Below, in pieces: positions 7,397-15,100 of a DNA stretch of 34,249 bases. Each line of letters begins with the position of its first letter. Position 1 is the stretch's first letter. The translations under genes and the position numbers were made by a program. Under the pieces are notes generated by a model. The model searched no databases and was not told the DNA's origin. It saw only the letters and a list, made by a program, of their open reading frames with translations. Source of the DNA: Caulobacter endophyticus (GTDB lineage Bacteria > Pseudomonadota > Alphaproteobacteria > Caulobacterales > Caulobacteraceae). The DNA is taken from contig NZ_QDKQ01000021.1 of the NCBI RefSeq assembly GCF_003116815.1, forward strand, positions 1-34,249, read 5' to 3'.

Positions 7397-8194
7397 TCAC
7401 CCACCGACGTTGTGGCGCACCAGGGCCTTCATGTCCTTGAACAGGTCGCCGTCCTCGGAGTTACGGTCCTTGGCCTTGACGATGGCCACTGCCAGCGGGC
7501 CGCCCTTGGGGCCGCGGGCCTCGTAACCGGCCAGGTGATAGCCTGCCGGAGCCTTGTCGCTGGCCAGCACCAGCGTGGCGCGGACGCCGTCGTTTTCCTT
7601 CTGGCGGTGGCGCACGACCGCGCCGTGATCGTCGGCCCGGATGTCGACCTCGCCGTCCTTGTCGTCGGAGCTGCTGACGCGGACGGTGCGGCTTTCGCCG
7701 CCGCCGTCCTTGCCGGTGACGTTCTTGGTGATGCGGACCTGCGCTTCGCCGTCGTCGGCGTTGATGGTCATGCCGCCGATGCGGATGTTAGCGCCTTCGT
7801 CGCGGGCGTCGATGCTGACGCCGGGCAGCTTGATCTGCGCCGTCTCCTTACCCTTGGGCGCCTTGGGCGCGGTCGAGGACTTCAGGTGCGGCATCAGCGC
7901 CTTTAGGTCGGTCTCGATCGGGTTCAGCGCCGCCTCGGCGTCGTCGCCTTGCAGGGCCACCAGGCGCAGGGTCACCTCGGCGTTTTCGCCGGCGTAGCCG
8001 CAGGATCTACCGTCCGGGGCGATGCTGACGCGCGTCAGCCGGCCCTGGCGGTCGGGACAGTCCAGCCGCTCGATGGCGCGCAGCGGCTCGCGCTTGTGGA
8101 TCACCCGCTCGTGCCGCTCGGTTTTCACCGAGGCGGGCGGCGAGCAGGCGGCGAGGGCGGCGGCGCCGGCGGCCAGGACGAGGATCAGGCGCAT
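7397..8194 (-). CDS. Putative lipoprotein of unknown function
   Basis: A 265-residue protein whose N-terminus MRLILVLAAGAAALAACSPP is a classic lipoprotein signal with lipobox LAAC (Cys17). The ATG at 8194 is preceded by GAAGGA at a 9-base distance; longer in-frame starts would lose the signal peptide. The mature part is rich in charged, alternating-hydrophobic stretches such as ANIRIGGMTINADDGEAQV and VDIRADDHGAVVRHR, suggesting beta-structure in the periplasm. It follows the moxR gene after 76 bp on the same strand and may share its transcript. No enzymatic motif was recognised. Confidence 0.72.
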   Translation of the reverse strand: MRLILVLAAGAAALAACSPPASVKTERHERVIHKREPLRAIERLDCPDRQGRLTRVSIAPDGRSCGYAGENAEVTLRLVALQGDDAEAALNPIETDLKALMPHLKSSTAPKAPKGKETAQIKLPGVSIDARDEGANIRIGGMTINADDGEAQVRITKNVTGKDGGGESRTVRVSSSDDKDGEVDIRADDHGAVVRHRQKENDGVRATLVLASDKAPAGYHLAGYEARGPKGGPLAVAIVKAKDRNSEDGDLFKDMKALVRHNVGG

Positions 8195-8270
8195 CGAGAA
8201 ATATCCTTCACGTTCGGCGCGAAGGTGTGCGGCTCGGCGACCGGCGTCCAATGAAATTGCGGTAACGGGA

Positions 8271-9137
8271 CTATTGGCCCGGGCGGGCGCCGCCTTCGCG
8301 GCGGGCCAGGAAGGCCAGGCGCTCGAACAGGTGGACGTCCTGTTCGTTCTTCAACAGGGCGCCATGCAGCGGCGGGATCAGCTTGGTCGGATCCTTCTCG
8401 CGCAGCACGGTCTCGTCGATATCCTCGACCAGCAGCAGCTTCAGCCAGTCCAGCAGCTCCGAGGTCGACGGCTTCTTCTTCAGGCCCGGAACCTTGCGCA
8501 TGTCGTAGAAGATGCGCAGGGCCTCGGCGACCAGCTTCTGCTTGATGCCGGGGAAGTGCACGTCGACGATGGCCTGCATCGTCTGCTCCTCGGGGAAGCG
8601 GATATAGTGGAAGAAACAGCGGCGCAGGAAGGCGTCCGGCAGTTCCTTCTCGTTGTTCGAGGTGATGATCATCACCGGCCGCACCTTGGCCTTGATGGTC
8701 TCGCCGGTCTCGTAGACGAAGAACTCCATGCGATCGAGCTCCTGCAGGAGGTCGTTCGGGAACTCGATGTCGGCCTTGTCGATCTCGTCGATCAGCAGCA
8801 CCGGTCGGACGGGCGATTCGAACGCCTCCCAGAGCTTGCCCTTCTTGATGTAGTTCTTGACGTCCTTGACGCGCTCGTCGCCCAGCTGGCTGTCGCGCAG
8901 GCGGGTGACGGCATCGTACTCGTAGAGGCCTTGCTGGGCCTTGGTCGTCGACTTGATATGCCAGGTCAGCAGCGGCGCATTCATCGCCTTGGCCACCTCG
9001 TAGGCCAGGACCGTCTTGCCGGTGCCCGGCTCGCCCTTGATCAGCAGGGGGCGTTCCAGGGCCACGGCCGCGTTGACGGCGACCTTCAGGTCCTCGGTGG
9101 CGACGTAGTCGGCGGTGCCTTCGAAGCGCGAGTTCAT
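8271..9137 (-). CDS. MoxR-family AAA+ ATPase
   Basis: A 288-residue AAA+ ATPase. Walker A is GEPGTGKT (35-42), Walker B is VLLIDEID (113-120), and sensor 1 is in MIITSNNEKELPDAFLRRC. The overall sequence follows the MoxR group, which act as chaperone-like ATPases, usually with a von Willebrand A (VWA) partner protein. I chose the ATG at 9137 (MNSRFEGTADYV), which follows an AGGGA motif; an upstream ATG in frame gives a non-conserved extension. No VWA gene is adjacent, which is unusual for this family, so the partner would have to be encoded elsewhere. Confidence 0.88.
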   Translation of the reverse strand: MNSRFEGTADYVATEDLKVAVNAAVALERPLLIKGEPGTGKTVLAYEVAKAMNAPLLTWHIKSTTKAQQGLYEYDAVTRLRDSQLGDERVKDVKNYIKKGKLWEAFESPVRPVLLIDEIDKADIEFPNDLLQELDRMEFFVYETGETIKAKVRPVMIITSNNEKELPDAFLRRCFFHYIRFPEEQTMQAIVDVHFPGIKQKLVAEALRIFYDMRKVPGLKKKPSTSELLDWLKLLLVEDIDETVLREKDPTKLIPPLHGALLKNEQDVHLFERLAFLARREGGARPGQ

Positions 9138-9227
9138 GCGGTGTCCCTGAACGGCGGCCCCGAATGGAGCGCGCCTCGAACAAGTGTTCAAATCTTCAGG
9201 GCTAACCTACAGAGCCGCGCCGCGCGA

Positions 9228-9383
9228 TCAAGACGGGTTGTGCGGGGGCTGACGATGGCGACGCGCGACCGAGGGCGGATCGCTGGCCGGGAAGCTGTCT
9301 TCCAGGCCTTCCTCCAGCTGGTCTTCCAAATATTCCGCCTGGTCGGTTTCGTCGTGCGGGGCTTCGGGCTTGGGATCGGACAT
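9228..9383 (-). CDS. Small protein with DSFPASDPPS motif
   Basis: A 51-residue protein, mostly acidic and Pro-rich, containing EDSFPASDPPSV. This motif recurs in many short, otherwise unrelated alphaproteobacterial proteins of unknown function. The ATG at 9383 follows AGGAGA with suitable spacing, so I prefer it to the longer frame starting at 9440. It lies 90 bp upstream of moxR on the same strand. No function is known to me. Confidence 0.68.
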   Translation of the reverse strand: MSDPKPEAPHDETDQAEYLEDQLEEGLEDSFPASDPPSVARRHRQPPHNPS

Positions 9384-9490
9384 GCGGGGATCTCCTGTCA
9401 GGCCTTGGCCAAGCCTGACGCGATGGGGCGAATAGCGCAACTAGGGGTCTGGGCGAGGGCGGGCTAGAACGGATCGCTCGCGGCTTTGGC

Positions 9491-9877
9491 CTAGCGGCGG
9501 CGTTCGTAGCCGAGGGCCTCGATGTCGTCGTCGGCCAGGCGGGTCGACTCGTAGTCCGACGGCTCCTCGTCGTCGGAAGAGATCACGTCCTCGTCCGACA
9601 GGCCGCCGCCGACGGGATCCAAGGGCTCGCGCTCGACGTCGAGGCCCTCGTCGTCACGGCCGCCTTCCAGCTCGTCCTCAATGTCGTCGAGCTCGGACTC
9701 GTCGAGAATGTCGTAATCCTCGTCTTCGTCCTCGGCGGCGTCGTCGTCGGCCTGGGTGACGTCGTAGACGTCTTCGATCTCGTCGAAATTGGCGATGTCC
9801 TGGCCGTCGTCGGTCAGGTTGGTCTCGTCCAGGACCTCGGCGACATCCTGCGGGTCGTAATCGGCTTCCGGCGGCAT
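9491..9877 (-). CDS. Highly acidic hypothetical protein
   Basis: A 128-residue protein with 55 Asp/Glu residues (about 43%), no Lys and six Arg, three of them at the C-terminus. There is no signal peptide or membrane segment. The longest acidic run is at residues 44-54. GGGAG lies about 8 bases before the ATG at 9877. Proteins of this composition are usually disordered and may mimic nucleic acid or buffer basic partners, but nothing here decides that. It lies 80 bp downstream of flmG on the same strand. Confidence 0.72.
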   Translation of the reverse strand: MPPEADYDPQDVAEVLDETNLTDDGQDIANFDEIEDVYDVTQADDDAAEDEDEDYDILDESELDDIEDELEGGRDDEGLDVEREPLDPVGGGLSDEDVISSDDEEPSDYESTRLADDDIEALGYERRR

Positions 9878-9957
9878 GGCGGGTCTCCCTGATGGGGCGA
9901 CGATCGCCGCCCGTTCAGGAAATCAAACCCGCCCCCGCGCCCGATGTTCCTGGCCGA

Positions 9958-11751
9958 TTATTTCGCGAAGTCGGCCAGGGCGCCGGCGACGTCGGTCATG
10001 ATCGGCCGCCAGTCGTCGTAGTCCGGCGCGATGAAGCAGCGGCACTGCGGATACCAGGGCGAATGGTCCGAACCCAGGCGCGTCCACGAGGCCGCGCCGG
10101 TCAGCATCCAGATCGGCGCGCCGCAGGCGCCGGCCAGGTTGATGGTGGCGTTGGAGAAGCCGATGACCAGATCGAGCGCGCAGGAGAGGGCGGCCACGTC
10201 GTCGAGGTCCTGCTTCAGGTCGATGCCCGGCGGGGTCCAGATCTCGACGCCCAGCTGCTCGCGGGCGTAGGCGATCTCCTCGTTGCAGTCGCCGTACTGC
10301 AGGTTGATGAACGAGACGCCGGGCGTCCTCAGGACCGGCTCCCACAGCTCGAACGGCGAGAACAGGCGCGCGCGCTCGGCGTTCAGTTTCAGGCTTTTCC
10401 ACAGAAGGCCGACCTTGGGTCCGGGCGGAGCGTCCTCCAGCACCTTCTTCCAGTGAGCGACGCGCTCGGGATCGGGGGTCAGGAAGCGCTCGCGCTTGGG
10501 GAAGGCCTCGACCGACGGGCGCAGCGTCTCCAGCAGCGAGCCCATGGGAACCCAGCAGTCGATCCCCGACCAGTCCTCGATGAAGGGGGCGTCGCGATAG
10601 ATGTGTCCTTCGTAGGAGACCGTGCGGTGGACGGCGACATTGGCCTGCGGATAGCTGCGCTCGAACAGCGGCACGAGGCGGCGCTCCACCAGGATCGACA
10701 GCGCACCGTCCGGGCCCAGGGCTTCTGCGACATCGGGCAGGGTGTTGGCGAACATCACCTCGTCGCCCAGGCCCTGCTCGGCGACCACCAGCATGCGCTT
10801 GCCGGCGAAGCCGTCGTCGGGCGTCCAGCGCTTGACCGGGAACTGGTAGTTGGGAACGCCCCCCAGCTCGGTCGACAGACGCGCGCTGTAGGCCGCCCAG
10901 CCTTCGGTCACGCGGCCCAGCGCCAGCAGGATGGTCGAGCGCGCGAAGCTCATGGCCGCCAGGTCTTCCGCGGAATCGGCCACCAGGATGCCGGCGTCGC
11001 AGTCGGCGAGGGCGCCCTCGACGTCGCCCAGGTCCAGGCGGGCGAAGGCGCGGTTGTGCAGGCCCTTGCCGAACAGCGGCGCCAGGCGAAGCACCTCGTC
11101 GAAGAAGGTCACGGCCGTGCGGCCTTCGCCCAGGCTGCACATCACCGTGCCCAGGGTGTTCCACAGAACCGGCTGGGTGGGATTGGCCTGGATGGCGGGC
11201 TTGAGGATGTCGATCGCCGCCGACTCCTGGTTCAGGTCGCGCAGGGCGCAGGCCAGGTTGTTGGTCGCCTCGAGGCTGTTGGGATTGGCTTTCAGCGAAT
11301 GCATGAACAGCTTGGCGGCGATTTCCGGCATTTCCATTCGGAACGCCAGGCGGCCAAGGTCGCCGGCCACGGCGGCCTCGTCGGGCAGCAGCTTCAGCGC
11401 CGCGTCGTAGCAGTGCATCGAGGAAGCGAAGTCGCCCAGCTTCTCGCGGGCCACGGCCAGGACGTGCCAGGCCGGTCCGGCGCGCTCGTTCTTCTTGAGG
11501 GCCTTGAGGGCGGTCTTCTCGGCCAGGGCGTACTCGCCGCGCTGCACGGCGATGATCGCCTTGTTCAGCAGCTTGATGGTGGACGGGTCCTGGATCGTAT
11601 GGGCTTCGCGATTGAGGCGGGCGATCGAATCGGCCGAAGCGGAATCGCCCAGCTGGGACGCGCGCAGGCCCGGAAGGACCCCTTGACCGGCCGCCTCCTG
11701 GGCGGTTGCGAGGGCGGCGGCCGAGATTCCGGAGCCGAGATTGCGGGACAT
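9958..11751 (-). CDS. flmG: Flagellin glycosyltransferase FlmG (TPR plus glycosyltransferase domain)
   Basis: A 597-residue cytoplasmic protein. Residues of about 50-275 form tandem TPR repeats, for example GPAWHVLAVAREKLGDFASS and LWNTLGTVMCSLGEGRTAV. The C-terminal half (about 310-597) resembles TPR-linked glycosyltransferases, with VVAEQGLGDEVMFANTLPD, GLLWKSLKLNAERARLFSP and IGFSNATINLAGACGAP. In Caulobacter, FlmG transfers pseudaminic acid to flagellins, the TPR part binding the flagellin substrate. I chose the ATG at 11751 (MSRNLGSGISAAAL), preceded by AAGGTG. It is divergent from flbT and adjacent to the flagellins, which fits this role. Confidence is high from architecture and synteny. 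Confidence 0.88.
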   Translation of the reverse strand: MSRNLGSGISAAALATAQEAAGQGVLPGLRASQLGDSASADSIARLNREAHTIQDPSTIKLLNKAIIAVQRGEYALAEKTALKALKKNERAGPAWHVLAVAREKLGDFASSMHCYDAALKLLPDEAAVAGDLGRLAFRMEMPEIAAKLFMHSLKANPNSLEATNNLACALRDLNQESAAIDILKPAIQANPTQPVLWNTLGTVMCSLGEGRTAVTFFDEVLRLAPLFGKGLHNRAFARLDLGDVEGALADCDAGILVADSAEDLAAMSFARSTILLALGRVTEGWAAYSARLSTELGGVPNYQFPVKRWTPDDGFAGKRMLVVAEQGLGDEVMFANTLPDVAEALGPDGALSILVERRLVPLFERSYPQANVAVHRTVSYEGHIYRDAPFIEDWSGIDCWVPMGSLLETLRPSVEAFPKRERFLTPDPERVAHWKKVLEDAPPGPKVGLLWKSLKLNAERARLFSPFELWEPVLRTPGVSFINLQYGDCNEEIAYAREQLGVEIWTPPGIDLKQDLDDVAALSCALDLVIGFSNATINLAGACGAPIWMLTGAASWTRLGSDHSPWYPQCRCFIAPDYDDWRPIMTDVAGALADFAK

Positions 11752-11798
11752 GCGTACACCTTGGCGATTGGGTGGCTTCATCCTCTGGGCGAGTATGC

Positions 11799-11813
11799 TT
11801 AATTGTGTCCTAA
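11799..11813. promoter_or_regulatory. Candidate CtrA box between flmG and flbT
   Basis: TTAA-N7-CTAA differs in one base from the CtrA consensus TTAA-N7-TTAA. It lies 48 bp upstream of the flmG start in the divergent flmG-flbT region, where cell-cycle control by CtrA would be plausible. Sequence support alone is modest. Confidence 0.4.
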
Positions 11814-11942
11814 GCTGCGACTTACGGTCGCGTGGCCGGCAATAGGGCGTTAACCCGCTGCCCTCTAGGTTCCGGTCGAACGCCATACCGGCGAACCGCC
11901 ATGACGGCGGACGGGCGCAGCGATGGAAAGGAACGGCTAGAA

Positions 11943-12368
11943 GTGCCTTTGAAGCTGTCGCTTAAGCCCGGCGAGAAATTCGTGCTCAACGGGGCGGTCG
12001 TCCAGAACGGCGATCGTCGCGGGGTGCTGGTCCTGCAGAACAAGGCTTCGGTGCTGCGTGAAAAGGACATCATGCAGCCTGACCAGGTGACCACGCCATC
12101 GCGTCACATCTACTTCCCGGTCATGATGATGTACCTGGAAGAGAGCGGCGCTGAGAAATACTACGACGAGTTCGCCATGCGCCTGACCGAGTTCATGGGC
12201 GTGGTGCGGAACCCAGAGGTGCTGGCCGATTGCATCGCGATCTCCAAGCACGTCATGGCCCGCGAGTACTACAAGGCGCTCATGCTGAGCCGTAAGTTGA
12301 TCGATTACGAAGACAAGAGGTTGGGGAATGTCTCTTCGGGCCTACCAGCAGGCGGCGACCAGGACTGA
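11943..12368 (+). CDS. flbT: Flagellin mRNA regulator FlbT
   Basis: A 141-residue protein starting (GTG) [20 protein letters not shown], the FlbT N-terminus. FlbT binds the 5' untranslated region of flagellin mRNA in Caulobacter and promotes its decay until hook assembly is complete, linking filament synthesis to assembly. I chose the GTG at 11943 from family conservation; the upstream ATG at 11901 gives a non-conserved extension, and AAAGGA precedes the GTG by about 11 bases. The 3' end overlaps flaF by 41 bases in another frame, indicating coupled translation. Confidence 0.93.
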   Translation: MPLKLSLKPGEKFVLNGAVVQNGDRRGVLVLQNKASVLREKDIMQPDQVTTPSRHIYFPVMMMYLEESGAEKYYDEFAMRLTEFMGVVRNPEVLADCIAISKHVMAREYYKALMLSRKLIDYEDKRLGNVSSGLPAGGDQD

Positions 12369-12690
12369 GAATCCGCGTGAGGTCGAGTATCGCCTGTTCG
12401 GACAGGTGACGCGCGCCCTCATGGAGGCTTCCGAGGCCGACGTGAACGACATCCAGACGCGCATCCACGCGCTGGATTGGAACCGCCGCGTCTGGTCGGC
12501 GCTGGCGACCGACTGCGCCCTGCCTGAGAACACCATGACCAAGGAATTGCGGGCGAGCATCATCTCGCTGAGCATCTGGGTCGGTCGTCACTCGAGCCTG
12601 GTCATGCGCAAGGAAGAGGACTTCGAGCCTCTGATCGAGATCAACCGCATGATCATGCAGGGGCTGGCGGGCCGCGCCGAAGCGGCCTGA
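12328..12690 (+). CDS. flaF: Flagellar biosynthesis regulator FlaF
   Basis: A 120-residue protein matching the FlaF family: [20 protein letters not shown] at the N-terminus, [11 protein letters not shown] and [20 protein letters not shown] in the core. In Caulobacter, FlaF is required for flagellin secretion and filament formation and works against FlbT. The ATG at 12328 lies inside the end of flbT, with AAGAGG about 8 bases upstream. A strong terminator lies 123 bases after the stop codon, so flbT-flaF is a closed two-gene unit. Confidence 0.92.
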   Translation: MSLRAYQQAATRTENPREVEYRLFGQVTRALMEASEADVNDIQTRIHALDWNRRVWSALATDCALPENTMTKELRASIISLSIWVGRHSSLVMRKEEDFEPLIEINRMIMQGLAGRAEAA

Positions 12691-12813
12691 TCCGCCCCTG
12701 AGTTCCAGGCCTTGAAGTCTGCCTTGCCGGCGCGATCCCCATTCTTCCGGTAGGCGCATTTCAGACCACGGCGCAGCTCGGCGCCGATTGCCGCCTCCCT
12801 TCGGAAAAACCTG

Positions 12814-12852
12814 CCGCCCGGCGAATGTTGCATTCGCCGGGCGGTTTCGTTT
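12814..12852 (+). terminator. Terminator after flbT-flaF
   Basis: A perfect 14-bp stem, CCGCCCGGCGAATG pairing with CATTCGCCGGGCGG around a TTG loop, is followed by TTTCGTTT. The 123 bases between flaF and this stem show nothing else I can name. Confidence 0.85.
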
Positions 12853-12909
12853 CTGGGGCGCCATTCAAAATTTCCGTTTTATTTCAATCGATTACGATCT
12901 GGCCTGAAC

Positions 12910-12924
12910 TGGCCCGCCGTTTGC
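12910..12924 (+). promoter_or_regulatory. Sigma-54 promoter of fljL
   Basis: TGGCCCGCCGTTTGC fits the sigma-54 consensus TGGCAC-N5-TTGC with the invariant GG and GC 10 bases apart. The predicted start point is near 12936, giving a leader of about 58 bases before fljL. Confidence 0.8.
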
Positions 12925-12935
12925 GATGGTTCCCG

Positions 12936-12966
12936 CGGGCAAAACGCCCGACCGGCAAAATGCCGG
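12936..12966. promoter_or_regulatory. Tandem ftr-like (FlbD) palindromes downstream of the fljL promoter
   Basis: Two inverted repeats lie side by side: CGGGC-AAAAC-GCCCG (12936-12950) and CCGGCA-AAA-TGCCGG (12952-12966), centres 16 bp apart. They resemble ftr elements bound by FlbD, which in Caulobacter can lie downstream of sigma-54 start points. They also fall within the fljL leader, so an RNA role is possible. Confidence 0.55.
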
Positions 12967-12993
12967 GGCTCTCCACCAAAACGGTAGGTTCCT

Positions 12994-13818
12994 ATGATCG
13001 CCAACTCCATCAACACCAACGCCGGCGCGATGATCGCGCTGCAAAACCTGAACGCCACCAACTCGGAGCTGACCACCACCCAGCAACGCATCAACACCGG
13101 CAAGAAGATCTCGAACGCCAAGGATAACGGCGCGATCTGGTCGATGGCGGAGATGCAGAGCGCGACCTCGAGCTCGTTGAATGCCGTGAAGGACTCGCTC
13201 CAGCGCGGTCAGTCGACCATCGACGTTGCGTTGGCGGCCGGCGACACGGTCACCGACCTGCTCGGCAAGATGAAGGAAAAGGCCCTGGCCGCTTCCGACA
13301 CCTCGCTCAACACCGCTTCCTTCAAGGCGCTGCAGGCCGACTTCACGTCGCTGCGCGACCAGATCACCAAGGCCGTGACCAACGCCAAGTTCAACGGCGC
13401 CAGCGTGGTGGACGGTTCGACCACCAAGCTCGCGTTCCTCGCGAACGAAACCGGCGCGGCGTTCACCGTCACCTCGCGGACCCTGTCCCTCACGGGCATC
13501 GGCCTGACGACAACGACGACCTTCACGACGGCCGCTTCTGCGAAGACGATGATCGCCACGATCGATACGGCTCTGCAGACCGCGACCAACAAGCTGGCCT
13601 CGCTCGGCACCAACTCGGTGGGCCTGGACATGCACTTGACCTTCATGGGCAAGCTGCAGGACAGCCTCGACGCCGGTGTCGGCAACCTGGTCGATGCGGA
13701 CATGGCCAAGGAAAGCGCCAAGCTGCAGTCGCTGCAAACCAAGCAGCAACTGGGCGTGCAGGCACTGTCCATCGCCAACCAGGCGCCCCAATCGATCATG
13801 TCGCTCTTCCGCGGCTGA
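12994..13818 (+). CDS. fljL: Flagellin FljL
   Basis: A 274-residue flagellin, the main filament subunit class, exported unfolded by the flagellar type III system. The N-terminal D0/D1 region begins [20 protein letters not shown] and includes [10 protein letters not shown]; the C-terminal D0 ends [17 protein letters not shown] central Thr-rich stretch, [10 protein letters not shown] (170-179), is a candidate site of FlmG glycosylation. The ATG at 12994 follows a weak GTAGG motif. The name follows position: it is the flagellin nearest flaF, as in Caulobacter. It is close to fljK, with a long near-identical central block. Confidence 0.92.
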   Translation: MIANSINTNAGAMIALQNLNATNSELTTTQQRINTGKKISNAKDNGAIWSMAEMQSATSSSLNAVKDSLQRGQSTIDVALAAGDTVTDLLGKMKEKALAASDTSLNTASFKALQADFTSLRDQITKAVTNAKFNGASVVDGSTTKLAFLANETGAAFTVTSRTLSLTGIGLTTTTTFTTAASAKTMIATIDTALQTATNKLASLGTNSVGLDMHLTFMGKLQDSLDAGVGNLVDADMAKESAKLQSLQTKQQLGVQALSIANQAPQSIMSLFRG

Positions 13819-13847
13819 TCGAAGAAGCGCCGAACCTGGCGATCAAG

Positions 13848-13884
13848 CGCCGGGCGATCGAAAGATCGCCCGGCGTTTTCTTTT
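13848..13884 (+). terminator. Terminator of fljL
   Basis: A 12-bp perfect stem, CGCCGGGCGATC pairing with GATCGCCCGGCG around a GAAA tetraloop, is followed by TTTTCTTTT. Confidence 0.9.
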
Positions 13885-13959
13885 GTTCCGCAGCCTGATT
13901 TTCGCCGATCGCTGGTCGGTTTGCAGGTGGGCAATTCGGTCGCATCTGCCGAAAGCTGC

Positions 13960-14006
13960 CCGGCAATATTTGCCGGACGGGTGTCCAGCTCGGCAGAAAT
14001 TGCCGG
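13960..14006. promoter_or_regulatory. Upstream pair of ftr-like (FlbD) sites for fljK
   Basis: CCGGCAA-TAT-TTGCCGG (13960-13976) is a perfect 7-bp inverted repeat, and CGGCA-GAAAT-TGCCG (13991-14005) is a second, with centres 30 bp apart. They lie about 110-140 bp upstream of the predicted fljK start point, the usual enhancer position for FlbD acting on sigma-54. Confidence 0.65.
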
Positions 14007-14079
14007 TTCAATGTATCCTAAACGAACCTATAACGCCGTAATTTCAATGACTTAAATTTTTCGGGCGGGTGGGCAGGAT

Positions 14080-14094
14080 TGGCCCGGTAGTTGC
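14080..14094 (+). promoter_or_regulatory. Sigma-54 promoter of fljK
   Basis: TGGCCCGGTAGTTGC matches TGGC(A/C)C-N5-TTGC. The predicted start point is near 14106, giving a leader of about 64 bases. Two weak palindromes, GAGC-AAAAC-GCTC (14108-14120) and GTCA-AAA-TGAC (14127-14137), occupy the leader as in fljL. Confidence 0.8.
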
Positions 14095-14169
14095 TTCCTA
14101 GTTCAGCGAGCAAAACGCTCCCGGCAGTCAAAATGACGTCGGACAACCTGAAATAGGAACATATTCGTT

Positions 14170-14991
14170 ATGGCGCTGAACAGCATCAACACGAACTCGG
14201 GCGCGATGATCGCCCTGCAAAACCTGAACTCGACCAACAGCGAGCTGCAGGTTACGCAACAACGCATCAACACCGGCAAGAAGATCGGCTCGTCCAAGGA
14301 CAACGGCGCGATCTGGGCCACCGCCAAGAACCAGTCGGCCACCGCTTCCTCGCTCAACGCCGTGAAGGACTCGCTGCAACGCGGTCAGTCCACCATCGAC
14401 GTCGCGCTGGCGGCCGGCGACACGGTGACCGACCTGCTCGGCAAGATGAAGGAAAAGGCCCTGGCCGCTTCCGACACCTCGCTGAACACGGCTTCGTTCA
14501 AGGCGCTGCAGGCTGACTTCACGTCGCTGCGCGACCAGATCACCAAGGCTGTGACCAACGCCAAGTTCAACGGCGCCAGCATCATCGACGGCAAGACCAC
14601 GAAGCTCAGCTTCCTGGCCAACTCTGACGGCACGGCCATCACCGTGAACGCCAAGACCCTGTCGCTGACCGGCATCGGCCTGAGCACCACCACCACCTTC
14701 ACGACCGCCGCCGCGGCCAAGACGATGATCACCACCATCGACACGGCCCTGCAGACGGCGACCAACAAGCTGGCTTCGCTGGGCACCAGCTCGACCGGCC
14801 TGGACACCCACCTGAACTTCGTCGGCAAGCTGCAAGACAGCCTCGACGCGGGCGTGGGCAACCTGGTCGACGCCGACCTGGCCAAGGAAAGCGCCAAGCT
14901 GCAAGCCCTGCAAACCAAGCAGCAGCTGGGCATCCAGGCGCTCTCGATCGCCAACCAGTCGACCGGCACGGTCCTGAGCCTGTTCCGATAA
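14170..14991 (+). CDS. fljK: Flagellin FljK
   Basis: A 273-residue flagellin, [20 protein letters not shown] at the start and ending [15 protein letters not shown]. It has its own sigma-54 promoter, upstream ftr pair and terminator, consistent with FljK being the major filament subunit in Caulobacter. The Thr tract [10 protein letters not shown] (170-179) matches the one in FljL. Residues of about 60-136 are identical to FljL apart from few sites. The ATG at 14170 is preceded by AGGA about 12 bases upstream. In Caulobacter, FlbT acts on the fljK leader RNA; the same is likely here. Confidence 0.93.
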   Translation: MALNSINTNSGAMIALQNLNSTNSELQVTQQRINTGKKIGSSKDNGAIWATAKNQSATASSLNAVKDSLQRGQSTIDVALAAGDTVTDLLGKMKEKALAASDTSLNTASFKALQADFTSLRDQITKAVTNAKFNGASIIDGKTTKLSFLANSDGTAITVNAKTLSLTGIGLSTTTTFTTAAAAKTMITTIDTALQTATNKLASLGTSSTGLDTHLNFVGKLQDSLDAGVGNLVDADLAKESAKLQALQTKQQLGIQALSIANQSTGTVLSLFR

Positions 14992-15001
14992 GGGACGAGC
15001 A

Positions 15002-15035
15002 GGGGGCGATCCTTACGGGTCGCCCCCGCCTTTCT
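15002..15035 (+). terminator. Terminator of fljK
   Basis: The stem GGGGGCGA with TCGCCCCC (inner loop 10 bases, partly paired) is followed by GCCTTTCTC. It lies 10 bases after the fljK stop codon. Confidence 0.8.
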
Positions 15036-15100
15036 CGCGGCCCTGAGCCGGGGAAGGGAGCAAAGAAGGCGCCGCCGCGAAACGGCGGTGATTAGGAGAG

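Noticed and set aside
11901..11942. Longer FlbT starting at the ATG at 11901
   Set aside because: The extra residues are unlike the family, whose N-terminus [12 protein letters not shown] begins exactly at the GTG at 11943.
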